Positions 30,100-39,679 of a DNA stretch of 64,000 nt are shown here, one piece after another. The stretch lies in the NCBI RefSeq assembly GCF_007066085.1, contig NZ_CP041405.1, positions 3,135,001 through 3,199,000 of the forward strand, in the 5' to 3' direction. The notes beneath the pieces are model-generated. The model was not told the DNA's origin and did no database searches. It saw nothing but the letters and a program-made list of their open reading frames with translations. The DNA comes from Paenibacillus thiaminolyticus. GTDB taxonomy: Bacteria > Bacillota > Bacilli > Paenibacillales > Paenibacillaceae. The position numbers and the translations under genes were made by a program. Each line of letters opens with the position of its first letter. Within the stretch, counting starts at the first letter, position 1.

Positions 30100-31392
30100 T
30101 CATCCAACAACTTCATACATTTCTCCTTTACTATTGCGTTTATATTGGTATATATTACCAAAATTGATTACTTCCAAGCCTGATCTCAACTGTGACCTAA
30201 TGATATTCTTCGTATCTAATAACATTGGAGTTCGCATTAATTTTGCTATCTTAATTTGATTTAATTCCTTAAATTCATTATGATCTGTTAGTACCAAAAT
30301 TAGATCAGCGCCGGTAACAGCTGTTTCCTCATCTACAAATTCAATATGGGAAACATGTGGATCATGGATTGATAGGTTATATCCTTTTTCTTTGAGGATC
30401 TCTATGATTTCTAGTGCAGGAGATTCACGCATATCATCCACGTTCCCTTTATAAGTTACACCAAAGACCGCGATCTTCGGACAATCGATCCCCTGCAACA
30501 ATTCACTAGATAGTTGAACAACAAATTCTGGCATACTGTTGTTTGTATCTCTTGCAAGTTTAATGATATTTGCATAATCAGGTGACTTTGCGTAAATAAA
30601 ATAGGGATCTACCGCTAAGCAATGTCCTCCCACACCTGGACCCGGACTATGTATATTTACTCTCGGATGCTTATTAGCCATATTAATTACATCCAACGCG
30701 TTTATATCTAAGTCATAGCAAATTTTAACTAATTCATTTGCCAATGCAATATTCACGTCTCTGAAGGTATTTTCCATACATTTCGACATCTCGGCAGTCT
30801 TTGCTTCTGTCCTTATGATCTCCCCTTGTACAAACGCTGAATACACCTCTGCTGCAGCTTGTGTGCATTTTTCAGTAATCCCACCTACAATTCGATTATT
30901 ATGGATTAATTCTTCTAAAATTTGCCCAGGGAGCACTCGTTCAGGACAGTGTGCAAGATAGACATCCTCTCCTGCTTTAAATCCATTATTTTCGAATACT
31001 ACTTTAATATGATCATCCATAGATCTCGGAGAGATTGTAGATTCCACAATAATAGTATTTCCTTGTTCCAAATACGGGATAATGGATTGACACGCACTTA
31101 CCACATAGGACAAATCACAGCTCATATATGAGTCATTATTATTTGGAGTAGGAACTGCCACAATAAACACATCAGCCTTTTCGGGATGTAAGGAAGCCTT
31201 AAACCTCTGAGAATGAATAGCATCTTTAATCAAATCCGCAAGCCCAGGTTCTTCAATATGTATAGACCCGTTGTTCAATGTCTCAACAATGCTTGCATTT
31301 ACATCCACACCAATAACTTCGTATCCATGACTCGAGAACATTGCTGCAGTAGGTAAGCCAATATAACCAAGACCTAGCACACAAATTTTCAT
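30100..31392 (-). CDS. Nucleotide-sugar dehydrogenase, WecC-like (UDP-ManNAc dehydrogenase type)
   Basis: A 430-residue member of the UDP-glucose/GDP-mannose dehydrogenase family, which oxidises a sugar C6 to a carboxylate with two NAD+. Seen: KICVLGLGYIGLPTA (NAD binding), VESTISP, and the catalytic cysteine in PGPGVGGHCLAVDPYFI, the form typical of UDP-N-acetyl-mannosaminuronate makers. GVTYKGNVDDMRESP marks the C-terminal domain. No UDP-GlcNAc 2-epimerase gene (wecB/mnaA) is in the window, so the substrate must come from elsewhere or differ. It suggests a uronic acid in the glycan. Confidence 0.87.
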   Translation of the reverse strand: MKICVLGLGYIGLPTAAMFSSHGYEVIGVDVNASIVETLNNGSIHIEEPGLADLIKDAIHSQRFKASLHPEKADVFIVAVPTPNNNDSYMSCDLSYVVSACQSIIPYLEQGNTIIVESTISPRSMDDHIKVVFENNGFKAGEDVYLAHCPERVLPGQILEELIHNNRIVGGITEKCTQAAAEVYSAFVQGEIIRTEAKTAEMSKCMENTFRDVNIALANELVKICYDLDINALDVINMANKHPRVNIHSPGPGVGGHCLAVDPYFIYAKSPDYANIIKLARDTNNSMPEFVVQLSSELLQGIDCPKIAVFGVTYKGNVDDMRESPALEIIEILKEKGYNLSIHDPHVSHIEFVDEETAVTGADLILVLTDHNEFKELNQIKIAKLMRTPMLLDTKNIIRSQLRSGLEVINFGNIYQYKRNSKGEMYEVVG

Positions 31393-31416
31393 TATTAATC
31401 CCTCACATCTACATCT

Positions 31417-32478
31417 TCATTTTATAAGTCTATTTAAAAATGCCAGATAGTCTGATGACCTTTTAATCCAAGAATTTTCATTTATAAATGATTCATTTAC
31501 CTCAGTATGATCATTCGATTGAGATAACTGTAGCACTGCCCTCTCGAATTCTTTGTGCTGGGAATAGAATTCCAACCGATTGTAATTAAATTTATCTAAT
31601 TCTTTCCAATAACTGCTTATGATTGGTTTAGTTAAAGCAATATACTCGTAAAGCTTCACGGGATCAACGGCCCTAATCAGTTCATTAACCTGAAATGGTA
31701 ATAACATGATATTTCCTGAATAGATATAGTCAATAACGTCTTCATGGGGAATTACCCCCACTAAAATGATGTTGTCTGGCAACCCTTCAGGCTTGTATTC
31801 GCATGGACCTATTAAATAAATTGAATAGTCTGGGTATTGCTTTGCAAAAAAAATAATGGTCTCCCAATCGAGCCAATGACTAATCGTTCCTATATAAACT
31901 AGGTTGGGTTCAAAGAGTACCCTTTTTTTAGGTACTCGACTAAACGTGTTCTCATCCACTGCATTTGGAATGGTCGTCACAGCCAACCGACAGTCTTGAT
32001 ATCTGCGTTTCAATTCAAGAGACAATTGTTGAGAGCTTGTAATTACTGCATCTACTTGATTAAGAGTGATGCTTTCTTCTATAATCATTCTTTCTCGAAG
32101 CCTGCCGCTATAAAAAAAAGGCATGTTATCCATACACTCGTATACAAGTACAGCTTTCCCTTTTTTACACTCTGGAATGTATTGATGCTGCAAAGGGCCT
32201 GTTAGTATAATAATATCGTATTCACGGTGGTTTAATAGCGTTTGTATATATTTTACGTTTATCATTTCAATAGCTCTCAGCTTAAGCGAGAAGGGGAGAA
32301 CATAAGTATCTATAATACTTAAGTTTCCTTTACTAAGCTTTTGAACTACGCCTTTGCCCAACGGTGTTAGTGAAAGAAAATCCACCTCTACATCTTGTAA
32401 AGATAAATACTCGGCTATAAATTGAGGTCTTTGCTTAATCCATTTCCAACTAACAGTAGAGAAATATAAAATTCTCAT
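31417..32478 (-). CDS. Glycosyltransferase family 4/1, TuaH-like
   Basis: A 353-residue GT-B enzyme. The N terminus, RILYFSTVSWKWIKQRPQF, matches the style of TuaH and related exopolysaccharide transferases that begin by locating the 'W..RPQ' motif. NAVDENTF, VYIGTISHWLDW and VDPVKLYEYIALTKPII (donor-binding E-x7-E region) follow. It probably adds a sugar on the cytosolic side. It lies 24 bases above the dehydrogenase gene and 47 bases below the exporter ATPase gene. Confidence 0.82.
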   Translation of the reverse strand: MRILYFSTVSWKWIKQRPQFIAEYLSLQDVEVDFLSLTPLGKGVVQKLSKGNLSIIDTYVLPFSLKLRAIEMINVKYIQTLLNHREYDIIILTGPLQHQYIPECKKGKAVLVYECMDNMPFFYSGRLRERMIIEESITLNQVDAVITSSQQLSLELKRRYQDCRLAVTTIPNAVDENTFSRVPKKRVLFEPNLVYIGTISHWLDWETIIFFAKQYPDYSIYLIGPCEYKPEGLPDNIILVGVIPHEDVIDYIYSGNIMLLPFQVNELIRAVDPVKLYEYIALTKPIISSYWKELDKFNYNRLEFYSQHKEFERAVLQLSQSNDHTEVNESFINENSWIKRSSDYLAFLNRLIK

Positions 32479-32525
32479 GTTTCACCTCTTACAGCATCAA
32501 ACGCAATTAACATTTTGTACTCATT

Positions 32526-33269
32526 TCATTTACTTTTCGACATATTTTGATATTCTTTAATGACCTCTTTAGAATCTCCGACTCTTGCTACTTGTCCCTG
32601 TTCTAACCAAAGCACACGATCACACAACTTTTCCACTTGACCTAAAGAGTGAGAAACAAACAGTACGGTAGTCCCCCCCTCCATCATAGATAGAATTTTC
32701 TTTTCTGATTTTTCTTTAAAGTTCATATCCCCGACGGCCAACACTTCATCCACGATTAGAATCTCAGGTTGAACTATTGTAGCAATGGAGAAACCTAGTC
32801 TGGCTTTCATCCCGGAAGAGTAGTTTTTTAATGGAGTATGGATAAACTTACCTAGATCAGAGAACTCAACAATTTCCCTAAGTTTTTCATCAATAAATTT
32901 TTTGGAGTAACCTAGCAGCAATCCATTCAGTTTTATATTTTCAATGCCAGTTAGCTCCCCATTGAAACCGGCCCCTAATTCTATTAAGGGGGCAATGTTA
33001 CCCCTTCTAGTAATCGTTCCGGTCGTAGGCTTTATCACGCCAGCAATAATCTTAAGCAGAGTACTCTTTCCAGCACCATTGTTCCCAATAATACCAAACA
33101 CTTCACCTTTTTTTACGCTGAGGCTTACATTACGTAGTGCAAAAAAATCTTCATAGCTGATTTCCTTCTTCATCTTTTTTACAAGAAAATGTTTAAATGA
33201 ATCAACTCGTTCTGTAGCCAAGCGATATTTCATCGTTACATTGGATACCTCAATAACTATTTCATTCAT
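32526..33269 (-). CDS. Polysaccharide export ABC transporter ATPase (Wzt/TagH-like)
   Basis: A 247-residue ATPase. Walker A is GNNGAGKS (about residue 58), the signature is YSSGMKARLGFS, and Walker B is ILIVDEVLAVGD, the exact form found in Wzt and TagH. It lacks the C-terminal glycan-binding domain of long Wzt proteins, so it probably exports without reading a chain-end cap. Start 33269 follows AGAGG; an in-frame ATG at 33287 overlaps the permease stop but has no ribosome site. Works with the permease just upstream. Confidence 0.9.
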   Translation of the reverse strand: MNEIVIEVSNVTMKYRLATERVDSFKHFLVKKMKKEISYEDFFALRNVSLSVKKGEVFGIIGNNGAGKSTLLKIIAGVIKPTTGTITRRGNIAPLIELGAGFNGELTGIENIKLNGLLLGYSKKFIDEKLREIVEFSDLGKFIHTPLKNYSSGMKARLGFSIATIVQPEILIVDEVLAVGDMNFKEKSEKKILSMMEGGTTVLFVSHSLGQVEKLCDRVLWLEQGQVARVGDSKEVIKEYQNMSKSK

Positions 33270-33283
33270 AGTATACCTCTGTC

Positions 33284-34060
33284 TCATAAATGATAAATAA
33301 AACGATCCTGTGACTTATAAAACACAAATAACCCCAGAACTCCATATATAAGCATATATGCGATGCAAAGCAAATGCGACATAAGATCAGGAGCAACGCC
33401 ATTCATCATAACGTCTCGAAACATATTCACGATTGTGAACAGAGGATTTATCATTATTAACGGCATATATTTCTCGGGAATAATAGACGCAGGATAAAAA
33501 ATTGGCGTCATGTACATAACAACCATTAATATAATTGAATAAAAATGCTTCATATCTTTAAAAAACACATTTATTGAGGCTAGGATTAATCCTATGCCGG
33601 CTGAAATAATTAATAAATACAACATAGGGAAAAGAAACATTAGGTTAATCCATCGAAAAGAGAGTCCGGTAACTATCATTACTGCTCCAAGCGGGACTAG
33701 TGCCACAAATGTCGTAATAAAAGATGAACACACACGCGATAACGGGAAGAAGTACTTTGGAACATATACTTTCTTTATTAATTGACCATTTGCATAGATT
33801 GAATCCATCGCAAAATTTGTAGCCTCCGAAAAAAACTGATAGACAATTCGTCCAATCAAAACATAAACGGCAAAATGAGGAATCTCATTTTTAAATAATG
33901 TTGCGAACACAATACTCAACACGACCATCATTAATAAAGGATTTAACATACTCCACAAAATTCCCAATACGGAGTTACGATATTTTAACTTTATATCTTT
34001 TCTAACCAATTCGAAAAATAAATCTTTATACTTAAATAAATTACTTAGATATTGATTCAT
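33284..34060 (-). CDS. Polysaccharide export ABC transporter permease (Wzm/TagG-like)
   Basis: A 258-residue ABC-2 type permease with six predicted membrane helices. It begins with an amphipathic cytosolic stretch, DLFFELVRKDIKLKYRNSVLG, the family hallmark, then LGILWSMLNPLL. With the ATPase below it should flip the finished undecaprenyl-linked glycan across the membrane. The start at 34060 has GGGAG six bases before it; a longer frame adds 14 residues. First gene of the long minus-strand unit, with a promoter just upstream. Confidence 0.9.
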   Translation of the reverse strand: MNQYLSNLFKYKDLFFELVRKDIKLKYRNSVLGILWSMLNPLLMMVVLSIVFATLFKNEIPHFAVYVLIGRIVYQFFSEATNFAMDSIYANGQLIKKVYVPKYFFPLSRVCSSFITTFVALVPLGAVMIVTGLSFRWINLMFLFPMLYLLIISAGIGLILASINVFFKDMKHFYSIILMVVMYMTPIFYPASIIPEKYMPLIMINPLFTIVNMFRDVMMNGVAPDLMSHLLCIAYMLIYGVLGLFVFYKSQDRFIYHL

Positions 34061-34079
34061 TTTATCTCCCTTAGCTATA

Positions 34080-34107
34080 TTTATAGTATCGTCTTCCATC
34101 ATTTCAA
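34080..34107 (-). promoter_or_regulatory. Candidate sigma-A promoter of the exporter/glycosyltransferase unit
   Basis: Minus strand: -35 TTGAAA (34102-34107), spacer of 16, -10 TATAAA (34080-34085). The transcript would start only about 13 bases before the permease ATG. Confidence 0.5.
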
Positions 34108-34441
34108 GTGATAGAGCTCAAGATCCAGAAAAATGCCAATGACTCCAAAGCGGCTTGATAGCAACTTGGAGTTCATCATCTTATTCTTGCTTCCAACTTG
34201 GAAATGCAGCAACAAACGACAATATGCAATTGCTTATGTTGATTCAGCCATATTTTTGTCGCTTTATACATTATAGCGCAAGTTGATGACAGGGATCGAA
34301 CATAAAATCTAGTGTCGAATCTTTCACTACAATCGCTAAGTAAAATGTTGTAGGTCTAGTTCTCATAAAGCAGTCAAATGGAAGTTCTCCCCCGCCTATG
34401 CTATTATTATATTCGTAATTTACTAGCAAAGGAGAATAACT
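34108..34441. other. Divergent intergenic region
   Basis: About 330 bases between the exporter operon and the ligase gene. It must hold the ligase promoter; TTGATT (34239) and TATACA (34265) are badly spaced, so I do not call it. No gene seen. Confidence 0.4.
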
Positions 34442-36910
34442 TTGTCTACATATGGCTACGGGGCTAAAAAGCCCAAACAAAAAAACGACAAAAGTAACCA
34501 TTTTTCTCTTGCTCAATGGGGAGCAATAGTTACTCTTATTTTATTCTTAATCTGGTCGCCATTTCAGTTCGGTCTATTCAACGGACAAATCACACAATTT
34601 GAAAAACCAATTTACTGGTCTATTCTCATAGCTTCTATTCTAGCATTTTTGACAGTAGGAGTCCTGCTTCAATTCAAAAAAAGAAATTATGACCAGTCTG
34701 ACGTGCTTACTCTCTTTGTATTTCTACTGCCTTTAACCTACGGAGTTTCGGCATTTTTCGCGGCTTCCAGTTATTTGGCAGTAAATGCGATTTTTATTAT
34801 GTTAATTTATGCCGTTTTCTTCGCTCTTATTAAACTAACAACAGGCGAAGAGAAGATCAATCGCATCATCCAGATTACGTTAACAGGTTCCGCCTACGCC
34901 ATAGTCTGGTTTGGATTAATGAACTGGTTAGGAAATGGGAAGCTTGCGGCGGCATTGATTGGCTGGTTTTCTAGGCTTAATGCGGATGGACTATATGAGC
35001 AAGCGATTTGGGTAGATGCGAATGGACCGCGTCTTGCCTCGGTGTTCCAATACCCGAATACGTATGCGGCCTATTTGATGGCCTTTTTGTTTGTAGCCGT
35101 GTTTTACTTAACGACAACCCGTAAGGCCGTTAGTCATGCGGTCCACGGTTTTATGTTGGTGCCGATTATTTTATCTATTCTTCTAACCCTTTCCCGTAGC
35201 GGTCTGGTGTTATTGCCAGTTGTGTTTGTGGTGGTTCTCTTATTTGTAAAGCCGGCACGGCAGATTCTGTGGATTATCCATCTGGCCATCAGCGGCGCTG
35301 CGACACTAGTTATTTTGAATACAGTATCGGCTATCGGGAATCAAGTACATCTGAACGAGTCAGGCAGCTCCACCTTGAGAGGGTGGCTCTATATTCTTGG
35401 AGCGTCCGCTGCATGTGCCATATTATGTTGGATTGTACAACGATTCTTTGCACCATGGTTGGAACGCAAACTGGAAGGCTTCTCAATGAAGAAGTGGTCC
35501 AATGCTCTTCTTCCTGTAGGGGGAACCATCATTGCTGGAGTGCTGATAATCTTTTTGCTAGGAACCGGCCTCAAGAACTTGTTGCCGGAAAGTATCTCTT
35601 CACGTCTCAGTTCAATCAACTTCCAGCAGCACAGTGTGCTCGAGCGGATTACGTTCTACAAAGACTCTATGAAGCTAGTGGCTGACTATCCAGTCTTCGG
35701 TGCGGGCGGCGGCGCTTGGAGCGCATTGTATGAAAAGTACCAAAACAACCCGTATGAATCAGCCCAAGCTCACAGCTACTACATGCAGTATCTTGTTGAG
35801 TCTGGATTTTTTGGCTTCATTATATTAATCGCCTTTCTGGGCATTATTTACTGGAAGTACGTTCAATCCTTCCGTAACGCGGAAGAGACGAAGCGGAATA
35901 GCTATTTCATGTATTTCATTTTGGCGACCAGCATTTTGGTACATAGCGTGATGGATTTTAACATGAGCTATGTTTATATCGGGATTATCGTCTTTATTAG
36001 CTTGGGAGGAATGGCGGCATCAATTTCAACGGAGCCACTTAAGAAAATAAAGCCAAGTACAATCAAAGCGGCTACGGCAAGTATTCTCGGCATCGCAGGA
36101 ATAATAATGTTCATCACATCTCTATTGTTTATTCAGGCGTCGAGCTCGTTCGCCAAAGCGGATAAAACGCTAGTTGAAACCAAAAATTTCAATCTGACAA
36201 TGGAATACTTGAATAAGGCATTGAAAATACGACCAACCGTTCCAGAGTATGCTGCATTTAAAGCTGACCTGTTCAAACAAGTATATACTCAACAGGGAGA
36301 TGAGGACTTTTTTGCTGAAGCGGAGCATACGTTGCGACAAGCCCTTGATAAACAACCAGGGAACCGAATATTACTATTACGACTGATAGATCTTTATGAA
36401 CAAAAGGGAATGGATTCGGAGTTGTACGAAGTACTCTCTGAAAATGCTGAACGTTTTCCATGGGATATGACTTGGTATGAGAAGTACATGGCTGCTACTT
36501 TACGCCAAGGGATTATCATTAATAACGATTCACCAGACAAGAAAAATGAATATATGGATGAGATTATTGCAGCATTGCGCCATGTCGAACAAGGTGTGGA
36601 ACATCTCAAAACTTTGCCGGAAGGACAGCTTCAGGGGCGAGAATTCATAGTAACGAACACGATGGCCATGAATGCTGGCCGGGCGTATATCATGAAAGGA
36701 GAGCCTGGGGAGGGGGCTGAAGCAATGAAGCCTTACCTGAACGAGGACCTTTCTAATGCGGATAACCGGGAGCTAGCCCGTTGGTATGTCGGAGCAACTA
36801 TCCAGAACGGCCAAGTTGATCAGGTATGGTATGATAAGATGCTCAGTGTGGACCCTGAAGAAAAAGAGCGAATTGAGCAAGTTGCTGGAATGCGGTTTTT
36901 AAAACAATAG
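34442..36910 (+). CDS. O-antigen ligase/polymerase-like membrane protein with C-terminal repeat domain (WsfB-like)
   Basis: An 822-residue protein. About 12 membrane helices (residues 25-560) include the Wzy/WaaL core with the conserved loop RITFYKDSMKL...PVFGAGGGAW and QAHSYYMQYLVESGFFG, where an Arg and a His act in glycan transfer. Residues about 580-820 are soluble and built of TPR-like helical pairs. In P. alvei a protein of this kind (WsfB) transfers the finished glycan to tyrosines of the S-layer protein. The same role is likely but not proven here; a polymerase is the alternative. The start is TTG 34442 behind AAAGGAG. GC content is higher toward the 3' end. Confidence 0.85.
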   Translation: MSTYGYGAKKPKQKNDKSNHFSLAQWGAIVTLILFLIWSPFQFGLFNGQITQFEKPIYWSILIASILAFLTVGVLLQFKKRNYDQSDVLTLFVFLLPLTYGVSAFFAASSYLAVNAIFIMLIYAVFFALIKLTTGEEKINRIIQITLTGSAYAIVWFGLMNWLGNGKLAAALIGWFSRLNADGLYEQAIWVDANGPRLASVFQYPNTYAAYLMAFLFVAVFYLTTTRKAVSHAVHGFMLVPIILSILLTLSRSGLVLLPVVFVVVLLFVKPARQILWIIHLAISGAATLVILNTVSAIGNQVHLNESGSSTLRGWLYILGASAACAILCWIVQRFFAPWLERKLEGFSMKKWSNALLPVGGTIIAGVLIIFLLGTGLKNLLPESISSRLSSINFQQHSVLERITFYKDSMKLVADYPVFGAGGGAWSALYEKYQNNPYESAQAHSYYMQYLVESGFFGFIILIAFLGIIYWKYVQSFRNAEETKRNSYFMYFILATSILVHSVMDFNMSYVYIGIIVFISLGGMAASISTEPLKKIKPSTIKAATASILGIAGIIMFITSLLFIQASSSFAKADKTLVETKNFNLTMEYLNKALKIRPTVPEYAAFKADLFKQVYTQQGDEDFFAEAEHTLRQALDKQPGNRILLLRLIDLYEQKGMDSELYEVLSENAERFPWDMTWYEKYMAATLRQGIIINNDSPDKKNEYMDEIIAALRHVEQGVEHLKTLPEGQLQGREFIVTNTMAMNAGRAYIMKGEPGEGAEAMKPYLNEDLSNADNRELARWYVGATIQNGQVDQVWYDKMLSVDPEEKERIEQVAGMRFLKQ

Positions 36911-36918
36911 AAACTAAA

Positions 36919-36934
36919 AAACGGTCCTTACGGG
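36919..36934. terminator. Left half of an intrinsic terminator split by the IS4-family element
   Basis: AACGGTCCTTACGGG sits just after the ligase stop. Joined to the right half (GCCGTTTTTTT at 38591-38601) it would form AAAAAACGG-CC/GG-CCGTTTTTT with loop TTAC, a terminator able to serve both the ligase (plus) and galU (minus). Confidence 0.7.
36925..36934. repeat. Target site duplication, left copy
   Basis: TCCTTACGGG, repeated exactly at 38582-38591. Ten bases is within the usual range for IS4-family elements. Confidence 0.9.
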
Positions 36935-36947
36935 CAATGTCATTAAG
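36935..36947 (+). repeat. Left terminal inverted repeat of the IS4-family element
   Basis: CAATGTCATTAAG; identical to the reverse complement of 38569-38581. Confidence 0.88.
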
Positions 36948-36973
36948 ATAAGGCGCGGAAACCATAATCTAGC

Positions 36974-37014
36974 AAAAGAGCAGGTTATCGAAAAGATAGC
37001 CCGCTCTTTTTTTT
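36974..37014 (+). terminator. Terminator inside the left end of the insertion sequence
   Basis: AAAAGAGC plus inner GTTATC pairs with GATAGC and GCTCTTTT, followed by a run of eight T. It guards the transposase against outside promoters. Confidence 0.8.
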
Positions 37015-37088
37015 GAAAGAAAATCAAGACTTAACAGGTAGATGGATATGTGTGGCGAAGACCCTTGAAACACGAGGAGGCCACGTCC

Positions 37089-38410
37089 ATGAATGAGTAT
37101 GCGATTTCGCTAAAAAAAACGCTGACATCCCTCATACGAGAAATGGCAGCCGCACCAGCTCCTTATGTCAAAAATCCTAAAAAAGACTTTACCCGAAAGA
37201 AAAAGCTTTCTTTTGAAACGGTGATGCAACTCCTTATCTCCATGGGAGGGAACAGCCTATATAAGGAACTTTTGGAATCACAAGGCTATGACGTAAACAC
37301 CGCAACCACTTCTGCTTTTGTCCAACAGCGGAATAAAATTCTGCCGTCTGCTTTGGAATTCTTGTTTCACGCATTTACGCAATCGGTTATGGACATCAAG
37401 GACTACCGAGGGTATCGATTACTTGCCGTTGACGGTTCGGATTTGCATATCGCAACTGACTCTGCGGACACGGACACCTATTTTCAAAGTCAACCGAACA
37501 CGAAAGGCTATAACCTTCTGCATTTGAACGCTGCCTATGACTTGTGCAACAGACTGTACGTGGATGCCATTGTTCAGCCACGAAGGTTATGCAACGAGGG
37601 AAGGGCGCTGGCTGCTATGGTTGACCGTTCTCCCATCAAGGGCAAAACCATTGTGATTGCCGATAGAGCTATGAAAGTTACAACAATTTCGCGCATCTTG
37701 AACGCAAAGGGTGGAACTATGTCATACGGGTAAAGGATTTGGATTCCAATGGTATTCTTTCGGGCTTGCGTTTGCCCTCTAGCGGAGAGTTTGATAGGGA
37801 CATTCATCTGACACTTACCAAAAAACAAACCAAAGCGGTCAAGGCTCATCCAGAGAGGTACAAGTTCGTCCCTTCCACGTCAACCTTTGATTTTTTGTAT
37901 TTTCACGAGAACTTGTTTTACCCGATTTCCTTTCGGGTGGTTCGTTTCGTCCTGCCGAGTGGCGCTTTTGAGACCGTCATTACGAATCTTACCGCCACGG
38001 ATTTCCCACCGGGTGAAATCATGTCTATGTATAACATGCGATGGGGCATTGAAACCTCATTCCGGGCATTAAAGTACACCGTCGGTCTGACGAATTTTCA
38101 TGCAAAGAAACGAGAGTCCATTACCCAAGAGATTTTCGCAAGAATGATCCTGTACAATTTCGCTGAAATGATGACCTCGCACGTCGTCATTTCCCAAATG
38201 GAGAAACGGCACCCCTATCAAGTCAACTTCACGGTTGCCGTTCACGTGTGTAGACACTTCCTGCGCTCAAGGGACGATGAACCCTCGCCCGATGTTGAAG
38301 CACTGATCCGCAAAAACATTTTGCCGATTCGCCCCGTTCGCCCAGGGCAGCAGAATACGCGCAAAATCCGCTGGAAATCAGTAGTTAGCTTCGTCTATAG
38401 AGTAGCATAA
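37089..38410 (+). pseudogene. IS4-family DDE transposase, frameshifted
   Basis: Two frames together make one transposase. The first (from ATG 37089, GAGGAG upstream) holds the first catalytic Asp in LLAVDGSDL and the second in IVIADR. The second holds the Y-(2)-R-(3)-E-(6)-K signature, YNMRWGIETSFRALK, exactly spaced. Near 37668 the DNA reads GCC GAT AGA GC; adding one G restores ADRGYESYNNFAHLERKG and leads straight into YVIRVKDLD of the second part. So a single base is missing. As written, the first frame ends at 37733 without the catalytic Glu, and the product cannot work. Confidence 0.92.
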
Positions 38411-38568
38411 TTCGTTTCATATGAACATTTTTTTTAAGCGGATCATCCCTCCGCTTTGTTTGCTGTACACTTTTTTCCTTGCTTGTATACAAAAAAGAAA
38501 CGGCACAGGGCTTTTTCCCATGCCGTTTCGGATTCCATTTTTATTTCCGCTCTTGTCTTGGAGCTAAA

Positions 38569-38581
38569 CTTAATGACATTG
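38569..38581 (-). repeat. Right terminal inverted repeat of the IS4-family element
   Basis: CTTAATGACATTG; mirrors 36935-36947. Confidence 0.88.
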
Positions 38582-38591
38582 TCCTTACGGG
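38582..38591. repeat. Target site duplication, right copy
   Basis: TCCTTACGGG, the same ten bases as 36925-36934. Confidence 0.9.
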
Positions 38592-38606
38592 CCGTTTTTT
38601 TAATAC

Positions 38607-39488
38607 TCATTTAAAATAGTATGGCTCCTTTATAATATCCTTTAAATATTTCAGGAGCTCATCTCGCAAATCAGGCCGTTGCAGGGCATAGTGAAGGGTC
38701 GTTTTGATAAAGCCTAACTTCTCTCCGACATCATGCCTTTCCCCTTCAAAGTGATATGCCAGCACTTCCTTCTCTTGGCTTAGCTCAGCTATGGCGTCCG
38801 TAAGTTGAATTTCGCCATGTACTCCCTCTTTCTGCTGCTCCAGCAGTTCAAAGATATGCGGTGTAAGGATATACCGACCCATAATGGCCCAGTTCGAAGG
38901 GGCTTGGTCTTGAGCTGGTTTTTCGATAAGCTGTTTTGCACGAAGCAACCGTTCGTTTATTTGTTCCCCTGCAACGACGCCGTAACGTGATACGTCTTCC
39001 CACGGAACAGGCTGGACCCCGACAATGGGCGCTTCATGTGCCTCGTACACGTCAAGCATTTGTCTCAGACACGGCGTATTGGCTTCGACGATATCGTCCC
39101 CCAGCAGCACGGCGAATGGCTCATTGCCAATAAATTTGCGGGCACACCAGATGGCATGGCCCAATCCGCGCGGCTCTCTTTGTCTTATGTAATGGATATC
39201 TGCCAATTCGGACGGCTTTTGAACTTCTTCAAGCAGGGCAAGTTTGTCTCGTTCACGAAGCAAATACTCCAGTTCAAAGATACTATCAAAATGATCCTCG
39301 ATCGCGCGCTTGCCTTTTCCCGTCACAATAATAATATCCTCAATCCCCGATGCGACAGCTTCTTCGACGATATATTGAATGGTCGGCTTGTCCACAATAG
39401 GAAGCATTTCTTTCGGCATCGCTTTCGTCGCTGGCAGGAATCGGGTTCCCAGCCCAGCCGCCGGGATAATCGCCTTTCTGACCTTCAT
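38607..39488 (-). CDS. galU: UTP-glucose-1-phosphate uridylyltransferase
   Basis: A 293-residue enzyme making UDP-glucose from UTP and glucose-1-phosphate, needed for surface glycans, teichoic acid glucosylation and glycolipids. Signature: [25 protein letters not shown]; also VLLGDDIV and [13 protein letters not shown]. It converges on the glycan ligase gene; their shared terminator is split by the IS4-family element, which now lies about 25 bases past its stop. Its location next to the glycan locus suggests it supplies that pathway. It is equivalent to Bacillus gtaB. Confidence 0.95.
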   Translation of the reverse strand: MKVRKAIIPAAGLGTRFLPATKAMPKEMLPIVDKPTIQYIVEEAVASGIEDIIIVTGKGKRAIEDHFDSIFELEYLLRERDKLALLEEVQKPSELADIHYIRQREPRGLGHAIWCARKFIGNEPFAVLLGDDIVEANTPCLRQMLDVYEAHEAPIVGVQPVPWEDVSRYGVVAGEQINERLLRAKQLIEKPAQDQAPSNWAIMGRYILTPHIFELLEQQKEGVHGEIQLTDAIAELSQEKEVLAYHFEGERHDVGEKLGFIKTTLHYALQRPDLRDELLKYLKDIIKEPYYFK

Positions 39489-39623
39489 GAAGTTTCTCCT
39501 CTCTACTTCAATTTCTATTCTAAATCACCGTTTTTTCTTGTATTGGTTACCGCCTATTATATCGCAAAAACGGTAGACCCGCTTCATAAGGAGCTTCAGG
39601 TGGAGAGAAAAACCCTTCCTAAC

Positions 39624-39661
39624 AAAAAAAGCAGGAACCCACGCAATGCAATGGTTCCTGC
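39624..39661 (-). terminator. Intrinsic terminator after the U32 peptidase gene
   Basis: GCAGGAACC pairs with GGTTCCTGC and the minus-strand reading ends in TTTTTTT. It separates this gene from galU. Confidence 0.88.
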
Positions 39662-39679
39662 CTTATATAAGCAATTACG

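Larger units (their letters stand above)
36935..38581 (+). mobile_element. IS4-family insertion sequence, 1647 bp, complete ends
   Basis: Bounded by 13-bp inverted repeats, CAATGTCATTAAG at 36935-36947 and its complement at 38569-38581, and by a 10-bp direct duplication of the target. It carries one transposase gene, now frameshifted, plus a strong plus-strand terminator near its left end (36974-37014) that should block read-through from outside. A hairpin, GAAACGGCA/TGCCGTTTC, lies near the right end (38497-38529). The intact ends and duplication imply a recent insertion that could still be mobilised by a related transposase in the cell. Confidence 0.93.
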
